Part shown: positions 1 to 7,133 of the stretch, piece by piece
Position numbering within the stretch: position 1 is the stretch's first letter
Layout: every line of letters begins with the position of its first letter
Origin: JAKVJE01 sp047722305
GTDB taxonomy: Bacteria > Actinomycetota > Actinomycetes > Actinomycetales > Microbacteriaceae
NCBI GenBank assembly: GCA_047722305.1
Contig: JBDNYM010000016.1
Span: 1 to 40,358, forward strand
DNA: 40,358 nt
Reading direction: 5' to 3'
Program-made: the position numbers and the translations under genes
The notes under the pieces: model-generated
Seen by the model: only the letters and a program-made list of their open reading frames with translations
The model's database searches: none
Told to the model about the DNA's origin: nothing

Positions 1-321
1 GATGCGCCAGACCGTCACGCGTGAGATCGTGACGTGTTCTCGGGTGAGCAGCTCGACGATGGTGTCCGCGCCCGCGTCGAGACCGTCCGCGACCAGTTCG
101 TCTCGGAGTGCCACGATTCGGTTGCGGACAGCGGGCCCGGTCGCGGTGGGGGTGGTGCGGGGGCGTCGTGAGCGGGGCTTAAACGCGTCCTCGCCCTCGG
201 TGAGCCAGCGGTGATGCAGTTTGTGCACGAGGGTCTTGGAGACGCCGTAACGGCGGGCGACCTCGCCGTAGGACAGGTTCTGAACGGTGACGGCTTTGAT
301 GAGCACCTCGTACTTGGCCAT
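1..321 (-). mobile_element. IS481-type transposase, N-terminal part (cut by window edge)
   Basis: Reading leftwards from an ATG at 321, 107 codons stay open to the window edge. The protein begins MAKYEVLIKAV and continues with a helix-turn-helix (LSYGEVARRYGVSKTLVHKL) and the start of a second HTH-like segment (TIVELLTREHVTISRVTVWR). This is the N-terminal layout of IS481/IS3-like transposases; the DDE catalytic core would lie outside the window. The gene starts next to a set of short direct repeats (320-407), expected near the end of such an element. Whether the copy is complete cannot be judged here. The family call is from motif recognition only. Confidence 0.75.
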
Positions 322-412
322 CGTCCACGATGACCCGAGACCTGCCCGCGCGCACGACCAGATCGTTCACGATGACCCGAGACACCCGTTCACGAAGTCC
401 TGAAACCAGACA
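320..412. repeat. Short direct repeats at the presumed IS end
   Basis: A 22-nt sequence ending CACGATGACCCGAGAC occurs at 320-341 and again at 362-383 with one mismatch. A weaker third copy starts near 386 (GTTCACGAAGTCCTGAAAC). On the minus strand the block opens TGTCTGG at 412, and many IS481 elements begin with TGT, so 412 may be the outer end of the element. Repeats here would suit transposase-binding sites. The boundary is inferred because no opposite terminal repeat is visible. Confidence 0.45.
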
Positions 413-671
413 CCTCCGTTCCCGCTCGGGGTTCTTGCTCGGGGCCGCACTGCCAACGAGCCCATCCCGTCCAGAACCCGACGGCTCCCTCCGTTCCCAC
501 CGGGGTTGCACATCCTGCACATCCCACCCTGAACCCGCTCGCCAATCTCAGGGTATCCAGCCCCGTTCAGCCGAACTCAGGCACCACGTCCCCTGAGTTT
601 GGCCGATCCCCTGAGCTCGGCGGTGATCACGGGGCCGGCGCCACCGGGTGCATACCCGGCCCGGGCCGGCG
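413..671. other. Gene-free stretch between IS end and Sir2 gene
   Basis: I see no credible gene here. The short frames that cross it lack ribosome-binding sites and have no recognisable protein. The only structured element is the hairpin repeat at 571-622, listed separately. The stretch follows the stop of the Sir2 gene (minus strand), so the hairpin could also end that transcript, although it has no T-run. Confidence 0.5.
571..622. repeat. Hairpin repeat, family also seen at 21350-21512
   Basis: CCGAACTCAGG (571-581) pairs with CCTGAGTTTGG (592-602) in an 11-bp stem with one G-T wobble around a 10-nt loop. The right arm belongs to a ~21-nt unit (586-606, ACGTCCCCTGAGTTTGGCCGA), followed directly by a second unit (607-622, TCCCCTGAGCTCGGCG). 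Both units resemble units downstream of tRNA-Arg at 21386-21512; for example CCCCTGAGCTCGGCG here and CCCCTGGGCTCGGCG there differ at one base. This looks like a dispersed intergenic repeat. Its function is unknown. Confidence 0.5.
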
Positions 672-1427
672 TCACTCCCCGGCGTCGAGCCCCACGGCCT
701 GTGCCATGACCTGCCCGACGGGGGCGTGGATGATGAGATCGGCGCTGGTGTCGGCGGGGGTGGGCGTCTTGTTGATGAGCACGAGGTGGTGGCCCGAGTA
801 GTACCGGATGAGCCCGGCTGCGGGGTACACCTGCAGCGAGGTGCCGGCGACGATGAGCAGGTCGGCGGCGCGGATCCACGAGACGGCCTGTTCGATGACG
901 GCCTCGTCGAGGCCCTCTTCGTACAGGACGACGTCGGGGCGCACCATTCCGCCGCAGGCTTTGCAGCGGGGCACCCCGGTGGTGCGGTACATCCAGTCGC
1001 GGGTGTAGGAGCGTCCGCAGTCGACGCAGTAGTTGCGCATGGTGGTGCCGTGCAGTTCGGCGACGCGGTGGGTGCCGGCCATCTCGTCCAAGCCGTCGAT
1101 GTTCTGGGTGACGACCCCGAGCAGCTTGTCGTCGCGCTCCAGCTGGGCGAGGGCGAGGTGGGCGGCGTCGGGCCGTGCGTCGGGGTAGATGAGCTTCTCC
1201 CGGTAGAAGTCGAAGAACGTGGCCGGGTCGCGCTCCATGAAGCTGTGGGAGACGACCTCTTCGGGGCGCAGCGTGCGTCGGTAGGCCTCCGAGTAGATGC
1301 CGTTGGCGCTGCGGAAGTCGGGGATGCCGGATTCGGTGGACACCCCGGCGCCGCCGAAGAACGTGATGCGACGGCTGGCGGCGATGAGGCGGGTGAGTTC
1401 TGCGATGGGATCCGGGCTGGCAGTCAT
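672..1427 (-). CDS. Sir2-family NAD-dependent protein deacylase
   Basis: The 251-residue product is a cytoplasmic sirtuin that would remove acyl groups from lysines using NAD. Motifs appear in order: the NAD-binding GGAGVSTESGIPDFR (residues 25-39), TQNIDGLDEMAG, and the catalytic His126 in ELHGT. A zinc site follows with Cys134/Cys137 and Cys155/Cys158, then the VRPDVVLYEEGL segment. Length and motif order are normal for bacterial sirtuins, and all key residues are present. The start at 1427 is favoured because nothing sensible lies upstream and a TAGTCT box ends 7 nt before it, suggesting a leaderless mRNA. The gene is divergent from the ABC exporter at 1664. Its substrates cannot be read from the sequence. 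Confidence 0.93.
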   Translation of the reverse strand: MTASPDPIAELTRLIAASRRITFFGGAGVSTESGIPDFRSANGIYSEAYRRTLRPEEVVSHSFMERDPATFFDFYREKLIYPDARPDAAHLALAQLERDDKLLGVVTQNIDGLDEMAGTHRVAELHGTTMRNYCVDCGRSYTRDWMYRTTGVPRCKACGGMVRPDVVLYEEGLDEAVIEQAVSWIRAADLLIVAGTSLQVYPAAGLIRYYSGHHLVLINKTPTPADTSADLIIHAPVGQVMAQAVGLDAGE

Positions 1428-1433
1428 GCGCCC

Positions 1434-1439
1434 AGACTA
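1434..1439 (-). promoter_or_regulatory. Candidate -10 box of leaderless sir2 mRNA
   Basis: TAGTCT on the minus strand is followed by six bases and then the ATG at 1427, with no Shine-Dalgarno between. This spacing would place transcription start at or next to the start codon. No convincing -35 is seen. The same arrangement recurs at several other genes in the window. Confidence 0.4.
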
Positions 1440-1476
1440 GGCTCGACGCCCGCCGCTCGGCACCCTCTTTGCGGCG

Positions 1477-1506
1477 CCGGCCGGCAGCCCGATCACCGGC
1501 CGGCAG
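1477..1506. repeat. 11-bp direct repeat in the sir2/ABC divergent spacer
   Basis: CCGGCCGGCAG occurs at 1477-1487 and 1496-1506, 19 bp apart start to start. Each copy contains the palindrome CCGGCCGG. It lies between two divergent genes, where a regulator site is plausible, but no regulator can be assigned and GC-rich chance repeats are common in this genome. Confidence 0.3.
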
Positions 1507-1548
1507 TCCGGTTCCGCGCGTTCTCGACCTCCGTTCATCTTGCGCCGT

Positions 1549-1554
1549 TAGGCT
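1549..1554 (+). promoter_or_regulatory. Candidate -10 box (TAGGCT) for the ABC exporter operon
   Basis: TAGGCT lies 109 nt upstream of the ATG at 1664. The best -35-like match is TCGACC at 1524-1529, with a long 19-nt spacer. The same hexamer occurs upstream of the kinase gene at 6004-6009. Support is weak. Confidence 0.25.
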
Positions 1555-1663
1555 CGTGCCGGGACCTCCCGGGCCCGGGCGAGGTCGTCGGCCTCACCAA
1601 TGATGATTCCAGCGATGCGGCGGCAGTGCTCCGCCCGGCTGCCAGTATGAGGAAAGGCCGAGG

Positions 1664-2452
1664 ATGACGACCCCTGTGGAGACAACGGAGCCCATCGCCC
1701 GCGCGGCGGGGCTGGTGAAGACCTATGGCAAGGGCGACACCCTGGTGCACGCCCTGCGCGGGGTGGACGTCGAGTTCCAGCGTGGCCAGCTGACGGCGAT
1801 CATGGGCCCGTCCGGTTCGGGCAAGTCGACCCTGATGCACTGCATGGCGGGCCTGGACCGGGTCACGTCGGGCACGGTGGAGGTGGCCGGCGAGGTGACG
1901 AGCTCGATGTCCGAGCGGCAGCTCACCCGGCTGCGGCGCACGCGGCTGGGCTTCATCTTCCAATCGTTCAACCTCATCCCGACCCTCAGCGCCCAGGAGA
2001 ACATCCTGCTGCCGCTGACCATCGCCCGCCGCAAGGTCGATCAGGCGTGGTTCGACCGCGTGATCGACGTGGTAGGGCTCCGGGACCGCCTCAAGCACCG
2101 TCCTGCGCAGCTCTCGGGCGGCCAGCAGCAGCGCGTTGCCTGCGCCCGGGCCCTGGTGAGCCGGCCGGCGGTGGTCTTCGCCGACGAGCCCACCGGCAAC
2201 CTCGACTCGGTGTCGTCGCGCCAGGTGCTCGGCTTCCTGCGCACCTGCGTGGACGACTTCGGCCAGTCGATCATCATGGTCACCCACGACCCCACCACGG
2301 CCGCCTACGCCGACCGGGTGCTGCTGCTCGCCGACGGGCAGATCGTGGAGGACATTCCGCACGCCACCGAGGACGTCATCCTCGACGCCCTCCGCCGCCA
2401 CGCGCCGGTTCCCGCTGGCGCCGACGCCGCCGACGCTGCCGACGCCGCATAG
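1664..2452 (+). CDS. MacB/LolD-type ABC transporter ATP-binding protein
   Basis: This 262-residue ATPase should drive the permease encoded directly after it. Walker A is GPSGSGKST at residues 48-56, the signature is LSGGQQQR, Walker B runs VVFADEPTGNLD, and the switch His is in MVTHD. The GNLD form and the size are typical of the MacB/LolD/FtsE-like group, which powers mechanotransmission or export rather than import. The start at 1664 follows a purine-rich GGAAAGGCCGAGG. A short Ala/Asp-rich tail ends the protein. Eight bases separate its stop from the permease start, so the two are co-translated. The exported substrate is unknown. Confidence 0.9.
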   Translation: MTTPVETTEPIARAAGLVKTYGKGDTLVHALRGVDVEFQRGQLTAIMGPSGSGKSTLMHCMAGLDRVTSGTVEVAGEVTSSMSERQLTRLRRTRLGFIFQSFNLIPTLSAQENILLPLTIARRKVDQAWFDRVIDVVGLRDRLKHRPAQLSGGQQQRVACARALVSRPAVVFADEPTGNLDSVSSRQVLGFLRTCVDDFGQSIIMVTHDPTTAAYADRVLLLADGQIVEDIPHATEDVILDALRRHAPVPAGADAADAADAA

Positions 2453-2460
2453 GGGGCGGG

Positions 2461-5103
2461 ATGTTCAAGACCACCTACCGGGGCGTGCTGCAGCACCCCG
2501 TCCGCTTCCTGCTCTCGGTCATCGCCGTGGTGCTGGGCGTCGCCTTCATCACGGGCGTATTCGCCCTGCGAACCAGCCTGGCCGACACCTTCTCCAGTAT
2601 CACCGAATCGGGATATACGGCCGACGTGTATGTGCGGGGCGCGGCGATCTCCGGTCAAGCCGACACCGCGGCCTCCGCCTCCGCATCCGGGGGCGGGTCG
2701 CACCAGCGCATCCCCACATCTCTGGCCGACCGCATCGCCAAGGTGCCCGGCGTGAAGCACGTGACCCCGTCCATGCAGGGCTCCGGGGTGCTGGTCGGTT
2801 CCAACGGCACCGCCGTGACCACCTCGGGAGCGCCCACGCTCTTCCTCGGCATGGACCCGGGCGAGCCCCACGGCTCCCTCACCCTGGTGCGGGGGCACGC
2901 GCCTACTGGCGACGACGAGATCGTGCTCGAACAGCACGCCATGAAGCAATCGGGCTGGAAGATCGGCGACACGGCCACGATCATCGTCGCCAACCAGGTG
3001 AAGCAGGCGCGGGTCGTCGGCGAAGTCAAATATTCCGCTGCCGGGATGGGTGTGCTGCTGGTGGGAGTGTCGCCGCAGTTCGCGATGCAGGAGTTCAACC
3101 CCGACGGCACCGTGGCCTCCCTGGCCGTGTACGGCAACGGCGGTCGGAGCCAGCAGGATCACCTGCGACTCGCCCGCAGCGTCGCGCGCGCCCTGTCGGA
3201 CGGCGGCTCGGTCAAGACCCAGGCCGACGAGGCCGGCTACGCCGCGACCGCGGTCGATGGCACGAACGGCGGCGTGGTGGTCAACACCGTCGAGAAGATG
3301 CAGGCCGAGACCAACGAGACCATCAACCAGGTGCTCGGGTTCGTCAGCACCTTCCTGCTGGTGTTCGCGGTCCTCGCCCTGTTCGTCGGGGCTTTCATCA
3401 TCGCCAACACCTTCACCCAGTCGGTGAAGCAGCGCACGCGTGAGTTCGCCGTGCTGCGGGCCATCGGGGCGTCGCCGGCGCAGGTGTTCACCTCGGTGGT
3501 GCTGCAGTCGGTGATCGTCGGGTTCGCCGGGTCGCTGCTGGGGTTGGCCGGCGGCGTCGGGCTCATCGCCCTGGTGCGGCAGGCGCTCGCGGCGATGGGA
3601 TCCCAGCTCAGCGCGGCGACCCCTATCGACGGCCAGACCGTCGCGGTGGCCATCGTCACCGGCGTGGTCGTGACGGTGCTGGCCTCGCTGGCGCCGGCGC
3701 GCACCGCCGCCGAGGTGCCCCCAGTGGCCGCCATGCAGGAAGAGTCCGGGCCCGAGAAGCCGCTCACCTGGCGGGGCATCATCGGCTCGGCGATGATCGC
3801 TGGCGGCGTGGTCTGCACCATCTGGGCGGCCGCGCTCGGTGATGGTGCCGGCCCGTTGCTCGGGCTCGGCGCCGGGCTGGTGCTCATCGGCGCGCTCGTG
3901 GCCCTGCCACTGGCCGTCTCCGCGGTGACGGCGGTGATCGGCTGGCCGTTCCGGGTGCTGCTGCCCCCGCTGGGCGCACTCGCCCAGGGCAACGTGCGGC
4001 GCAACCCCCGTCGCAGTGCCTCCACCGCCAGCGCTCTGATGATCGGGATGGCGCTGGTCGGCGCCGCGGCGGTGCTGGCCTCGTCCACCACCGCTTCGGT
4101 GGCGGCCATCGTCAGCCAGTCCATGAAATCCGACTACATCGTGCAGTCGGCGACCTACCAGCTCCCCGCCGGCTTCCAGCAGGAAGTCGAACAGCTCTCC
4201 GACGTCAAGCGGGTGGATGTGCTGACCTACGGCTTCGGCCCCGGCCAGATCAGGGTCGGCGGCAAGAGCATGGAGTCGGCGACCCTCAGCCCGGGGGCGC
4301 TCGACCACTCGCTGGCCGCTCCGGCGCTGGAGGGCACGTCGGCGGCGCTCGACCGCGGCGAGGCCCTGGTGCAGAAGACCTCGGCCAAGGACAACCACTG
4401 GAAGGTGGGCGATCGCCTGAAGCTGACCTCGGCCGACGGGTCGGTCACGCGGACGGTGCGGGTCGGCGGCATCCTCGACGACACCTCCTTCATCGGGGTG
4501 CCGATCACCCTCGACCAGACCACCTTCAACGCCCTGATCCCGCTCGCCCAGCAGCGGCACGACAACGCGCTGTTCATCACCGGGGCCAGCGGGGTGTCGA
4601 AGTCTTCGCTGCACTCGCAGCTGGTGAGGCTCGCCAAGCCGTACTACGTGCTGAGCATCATGGACCAGCAGCAGTTCGTCTCCAACCGCGCCGACCAGGT
4701 GCAGAGCGTGCTCGGCATCCTCTATGCCCTGCTGGCCATGTCGATCGTGATCGCCATCCTCGGCATCGTGAATACCCTGGCCCTGTCGATCATCGAGCGC
4801 ACCCGGGAGATCGGGCTCATGCGCGCCGTGGGGCTCGGCCGACTGCAGCTGGCGGTGACGATCACCATCGAGTCGGTGGTCATTGCGGTGTTCGGGGCGG
4901 CGGTGGGGCTGCTGATCGGGGTCGGGGTGGCCTCCGCTCTGCCATCCGTGCTGTCCTCCAGCGGGCTCAGCGCGCTGGCCATCCCCTGGGGGCAGCTGGG
5001 CGGGTTCCTCCTGCTCTCCGCCCTGGTCGGGGTGCTGGCGGCCGTCGTGCCGGCTATCCGGGCCGCCCGGCTGCCGGTGCTGAAGGCGATCGTGGCGGAG
5101 TGA
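2461..5103 (+). CDS. ABC transporter permease with two FtsX/MacB-type modules
   Basis: The product has about 880 residues. It begins with an N-terminal membrane helix (LLSVIAVVLGVAFITGVFAL), then an extracytoplasmic MacB_PCD-like region. An FtsX block of helices follows (FLLVFAVLALFVGAFIIANTF onwards, with the ...TREFAVLRAIGAS... coupling segment). The same plan is then repeated: helix, extracytoplasmic domain, and a second FtsX block with TREIGLMRAVGLG. This duplicated form is common in Gram-positive exporters, where one chain replaces a permease dimer. The ATG at 2461 follows GGGGGCGGG. The frame is open upstream only because of codon bias. The gene ends in a GTGA overlap with the PP2C-like gene, so exporter and phospho-signalling gene are translationally coupled. 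Confidence 0.9.
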   Translation: MFKTTYRGVLQHPVRFLLSVIAVVLGVAFITGVFALRTSLADTFSSITESGYTADVYVRGAAISGQADTAASASASGGGSHQRIPTSLADRIAKVPGVKHVTPSMQGSGVLVGSNGTAVTTSGAPTLFLGMDPGEPHGSLTLVRGHAPTGDDEIVLEQHAMKQSGWKIGDTATIIVANQVKQARVVGEVKYSAAGMGVLLVGVSPQFAMQEFNPDGTVASLAVYGNGGRSQQDHLRLARSVARALSDGGSVKTQADEAGYAATAVDGTNGGVVVNTVEKMQAETNETINQVLGFVSTFLLVFAVLALFVGAFIIANTFTQSVKQRTREFAVLRAIGASPAQVFTSVVLQSVIVGFAGSLLGLAGGVGLIALVRQALAAMGSQLSAATPIDGQTVAVAIVTGVVVTVLASLAPARTAAEVPPVAAMQEESGPEKPLTWRGIIGSAMIAGGVVCTIWAAALGDGAGPLLGLGAGLVLIGALVALPLAVSAVTAVIGWPFRVLLPPLGALAQGNVRRNPRRSASTASALMIGMALVGAAAVLASSTTASVAAIVSQSMKSDYIVQSATYQLPAGFQQEVEQLSDVKRVDVLTYGFGPGQIRVGGKSMESATLSPGALDHSLAAPALEGTSAALDRGEALVQKTSAKDNHWKVGDRLKLTSADGSVTRTVRVGGILDDTSFIGVPITLDQTTFNALIPLAQQRHDNALFITGASGVSKSSLHSQLVRLAKPYYVLSIMDQQQFVSNRADQVQSVLGILYALLAMSIVIAILGIVNTLALSIIERTREIGLMRAVGLGRLQLAVTITIESVVIAVFGAAVGLLIGVGVASALPSVLSSSGLSALAIPWGQLGGFLLLSALVGVLAAVVPAIRAARLPVLKAIVAE

Positions 5104-5972
5104 GCGGAGACGGGACCGCGGTGCGGGTCGCCCTACGCGCCGGTGCCAGTGGCGCCGGCAGCCGCGGGAAAGTCTCCTCTGGGGTGAGGATCCTGGCTCA
5201 GCGCCCGGTCTTCCTGGTGGCCGAGCGGGGAGAGGACGGTCCGGCCGGTTCGGAGCCAGCTGCTGTGGAGCCGCGGCCCGCGGCACTGCTGCGCGCCTTC
5301 GCCGACCTGGCGGGCCGGAACGTGTCCGTCGCCGAGGCGGTCTCGAGCGTGCACAGCGCCGTGGCGGCGCACGCCGGGGGACGCACGGGCTCCGGGGCTC
5401 TGCTGGCCGGGGTCATCCTGGTGGCCGGCCCGAGCGGCCCGGCCTGGCTCGCGATCGAGCCGGGCGGCGCCGAGGGGGCGGGCGTGCACCGGCTGAACGG
5501 CGATCGGCTGCAGCCGCTCTCCCCGTCTGGGGCACTGCCGCCGGGAGGCGCGCAGGTGCCGGGCTGTTCGCTGGTGCCCGTCGTCCATGGGGATCGCCTG
5601 CTGGTGGGGTCGGCCGGGCTGCGGCGGACGCTCGGAGACGAGGCGCTGCGCGCCGGGCTGGTCATGGGCGGCACGCCGCAGTCGACGGCGGACGCGCTGG
5701 TCGCGACCGCCTCGGAACGGGGCGAGCTCTGGGCGGCGGCGATCGTGCTCGACGCCGAGATCGCCGCCCCGCGGCCTGCCGGCCCGGCTCCCGTTTCGGC
5801 CGCGGTGGTCAGGGGTGCCGCCGCGGCCGCAGGTGGCGAGGCTGCCGCCGCGGCTGCGGCCGAGACGACCGACGCCACGGTGAGCATCGGACGGCCGGAC
5901 GCCACGGTGGACATCGGGCGCTGGCCCGACACCAGACGAATCCCCGGCCGCGGGAGTTCTCCACAGCCCTGA
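5100..5972 (+). CDS. Degenerate PP2C-family protein (predicted pseudophosphatase)
   Basis: The 290-residue protein follows the PP2C order without its catalytic residues. VFLVAERGEDGPAG stands where VADGMGGHxAG is expected. GSGALLAGVILV replaces the GTT strand, and LAIEPGGAEGAGVHRLNGDRLQPLS replaces NVGDSRxYLLRDGxLxxLT. GDRLLVGSAGLRRTL has SAG for the metal-binding SDG, and LWAAAIVLD replaces DNVTVVVVD. No metal-binding Asp remains in the expected places. After an Ala-rich linker, the tail repeats DATVSIGR (residues 258-265) and DATVDIGR (267-274), which look like phosphothreonine sites for FHA domains. The GTG start is set by the GTGA overlap with the ABC permease. Assignment rests on motif order and cluster context; an unrelated fold is possible. 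Confidence 0.6.
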   Translation: MSGDGTAVRVALRAGASGAGSRGKVSSGVRILAQRPVFLVAERGEDGPAGSEPAAVEPRPAALLRAFADLAGRNVSVAEAVSSVHSAVAAHAGGRTGSGALLAGVILVAGPSGPAWLAIEPGGAEGAGVHRLNGDRLQPLSPSGALPPGGAQVPGCSLVPVVHGDRLLVGSAGLRRTLGDEALRAGLVMGGTPQSTADALVATASERGELWAAAIVLDAEIAAPRPAGPAPVSAAVVRGAAAAAGGEAAAAAAAETTDATVSIGRPDATVDIGRWPDTRRIPGRGSSPQP

Positions 5973-6003
5973 GGGCGCCCCGCCCGGTGACGGGCGGATC
6001 GGG

Positions 6004-6009
6004 TAGGCT
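6004..6009 (+). promoter_or_regulatory. Candidate -10 box (TAGGCT) for the kinase-Fn3 operon
   Basis: TAGGCT lies 32 nt upstream of the kinase ATG in the 69-nt spacer after the PP2C-like gene. A clear AAGGAG ribosome-binding site follows at about 6030. No good -35 is visible. A promoter here would let the cluster be expressed separately from the ABC exporter. Confidence 0.3.
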
Positions 6010-6041
6010 GATGCTGTCTCCGGCTTCCAAGGAGAAACTAC

Positions 6042-7133
6042 ATGGCCAAGCGACTTCCCGGCCCTCCCCCGCGGTTGGCCGGATACTCCTATGTGCGTCC
6101 GCTCGGCACGGGCGGGTTCGCCGACGTGTTCATGTACGAGCAGGAGATGCCGCGACGGGTCGTGGCGGTCAAGGTGCTGCTCTCTGCCGGGGTCGATGCC
6201 GAAGTCGTCCGGATGTTCAATGCGGAGGCGGACGCGATGGCGAAGCTGAGCGCGCATCCGTCCATCCTGACCGTCTACGAGGCCAGCATCGCTCCGGACG
6301 GGCGCCCCTATCTGGTGATGGAGTACTGCCCGCGGTCGCTTGGGGGCTACCGCACCCTCCACCTGTCGGTGGCGGAGACGCTGCGCATCGGCGTGAAGAT
6401 TTCGTGTGCCCTGGAGACGGCTCACCGGTCGCGGATGCTGCATCGGGACATCAAACCCTCGAATATTCTCTTCACGGCATACAACACTCCGGTGCTCTCT
6501 GACTTCGGCATCGCCACGGCGATCGGGCCGCAGCGGCGAGAGGGCCGGACGGCGATGTCGGTGCCCTGGAGCGCGCCCGAGATCGTCTCGGAAGAGAGCA
6601 CCGGCTCGGTCGCGACCGAGGTGTGGTCGCTCGGGGCGACGCTGTACTCCCTGCTGGCGAGCCGGAGCCCGTTCGAGACCGGTGGCCACGAGTCGCGCGA
6701 CCGGCTGGTGGCCCGCATCCGCCGCGCCCGCTACACGCCGGTCGATCGCGTCGACGTCCCTGCGCAGCTGCAGGATCTGCTGCGCCGGACGTTGAGCGCC
6801 GCCCCCGCGAACCGCCCGGGCAGTGCGCTGGAGGTGGCGCAGGGGCTCCAGGGCGTGGAGACCGCCCTCGGGCTGCCTCCCACGCCGCTCGAAGTCGTCG
6901 CGGAGGAGTGGGCGCAGGCCGGCCTGCGCGTCACCTTCGACGATGAGCATGTGCGGGGCGTGCGCCGATCGACGGTCGGGTACGTCGCGCGGCGGCCGGC
7001 GGCCGCGCCCGGCGAGGGGGACGCGGCCGCGGCTCCGGCTGGCCCGCGGCGTCTGCGCCGGGCCTGGGTGGCGCTCGCGCTCGGCGCCGCCGTGCTGGCG
7101 GGGGTGCTCGTATGGCTCATCGCGGTGCGGTGA
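6042..7133 (+). CDS. Membrane Ser/Thr protein kinase (Pkb2-like, no extracellular sensor)
   Basis: This is a 363-residue Hanks-type kinase. It has a glycine loop LGTGGFADVF (21-30), ATP-binding Lys44 in VAVKVL, and catalytic HRDIKPSN (His134, Asp136). The DFG motif begins at Asp154, and an activation segment with RTAMSVPWSAPE follows. All catalytic residues are present, so it should be active. A charged linker precedes one C-terminal membrane helix (about 342-361) that ends the protein. Unlike PknB there is no PASTA or other extracellular domain, so sensing must come from a partner. The ATG at 6042 follows AAGGAG. Its stop overlaps the start of the giant Ig/FN3 protein (GTGA), which suggests the two form a unit. 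Likely substrates are the FHA proteins and the pseudophosphatase tail (inference). Confidence 0.93.
   Translation: MAKRLPGPPPRLAGYSYVRPLGTGGFADVFMYEQEMPRRVVAVKVLLSAGVDAEVVRMFNAEADAMAKLSAHPSILTVYEASIAPDGRPYLVMEYCPRSLGGYRTLHLSVAETLRIGVKISCALETAHRSRMLHRDIKPSNILFTAYNTPVLSDFGIATAIGPQRREGRTAMSVPWSAPEIVSEESTGSVATEVWSLGATLYSLLASRSPFETGGHESRDRLVARIRRARYTPVDRVDVPAQLQDLLRRTLSAAPANRPGSALEVAQGLQGVETALGLPPTPLEVVAEEWAQAGLRVTFDDEHVRGVRRSTVGYVARRPAAAPGEGDAAAAPAGPRRLRRAWVALALGAAVLAGVLVWLIAVR

Noticed and set aside
2305..5286. A 993-codon minus-strand frame antisense to the ABC permease
   Set aside because: It shows the same compositional effect. It has no recognisable domain and no promoter or ribosome-binding site, and it opposes a well-supported transporter gene.
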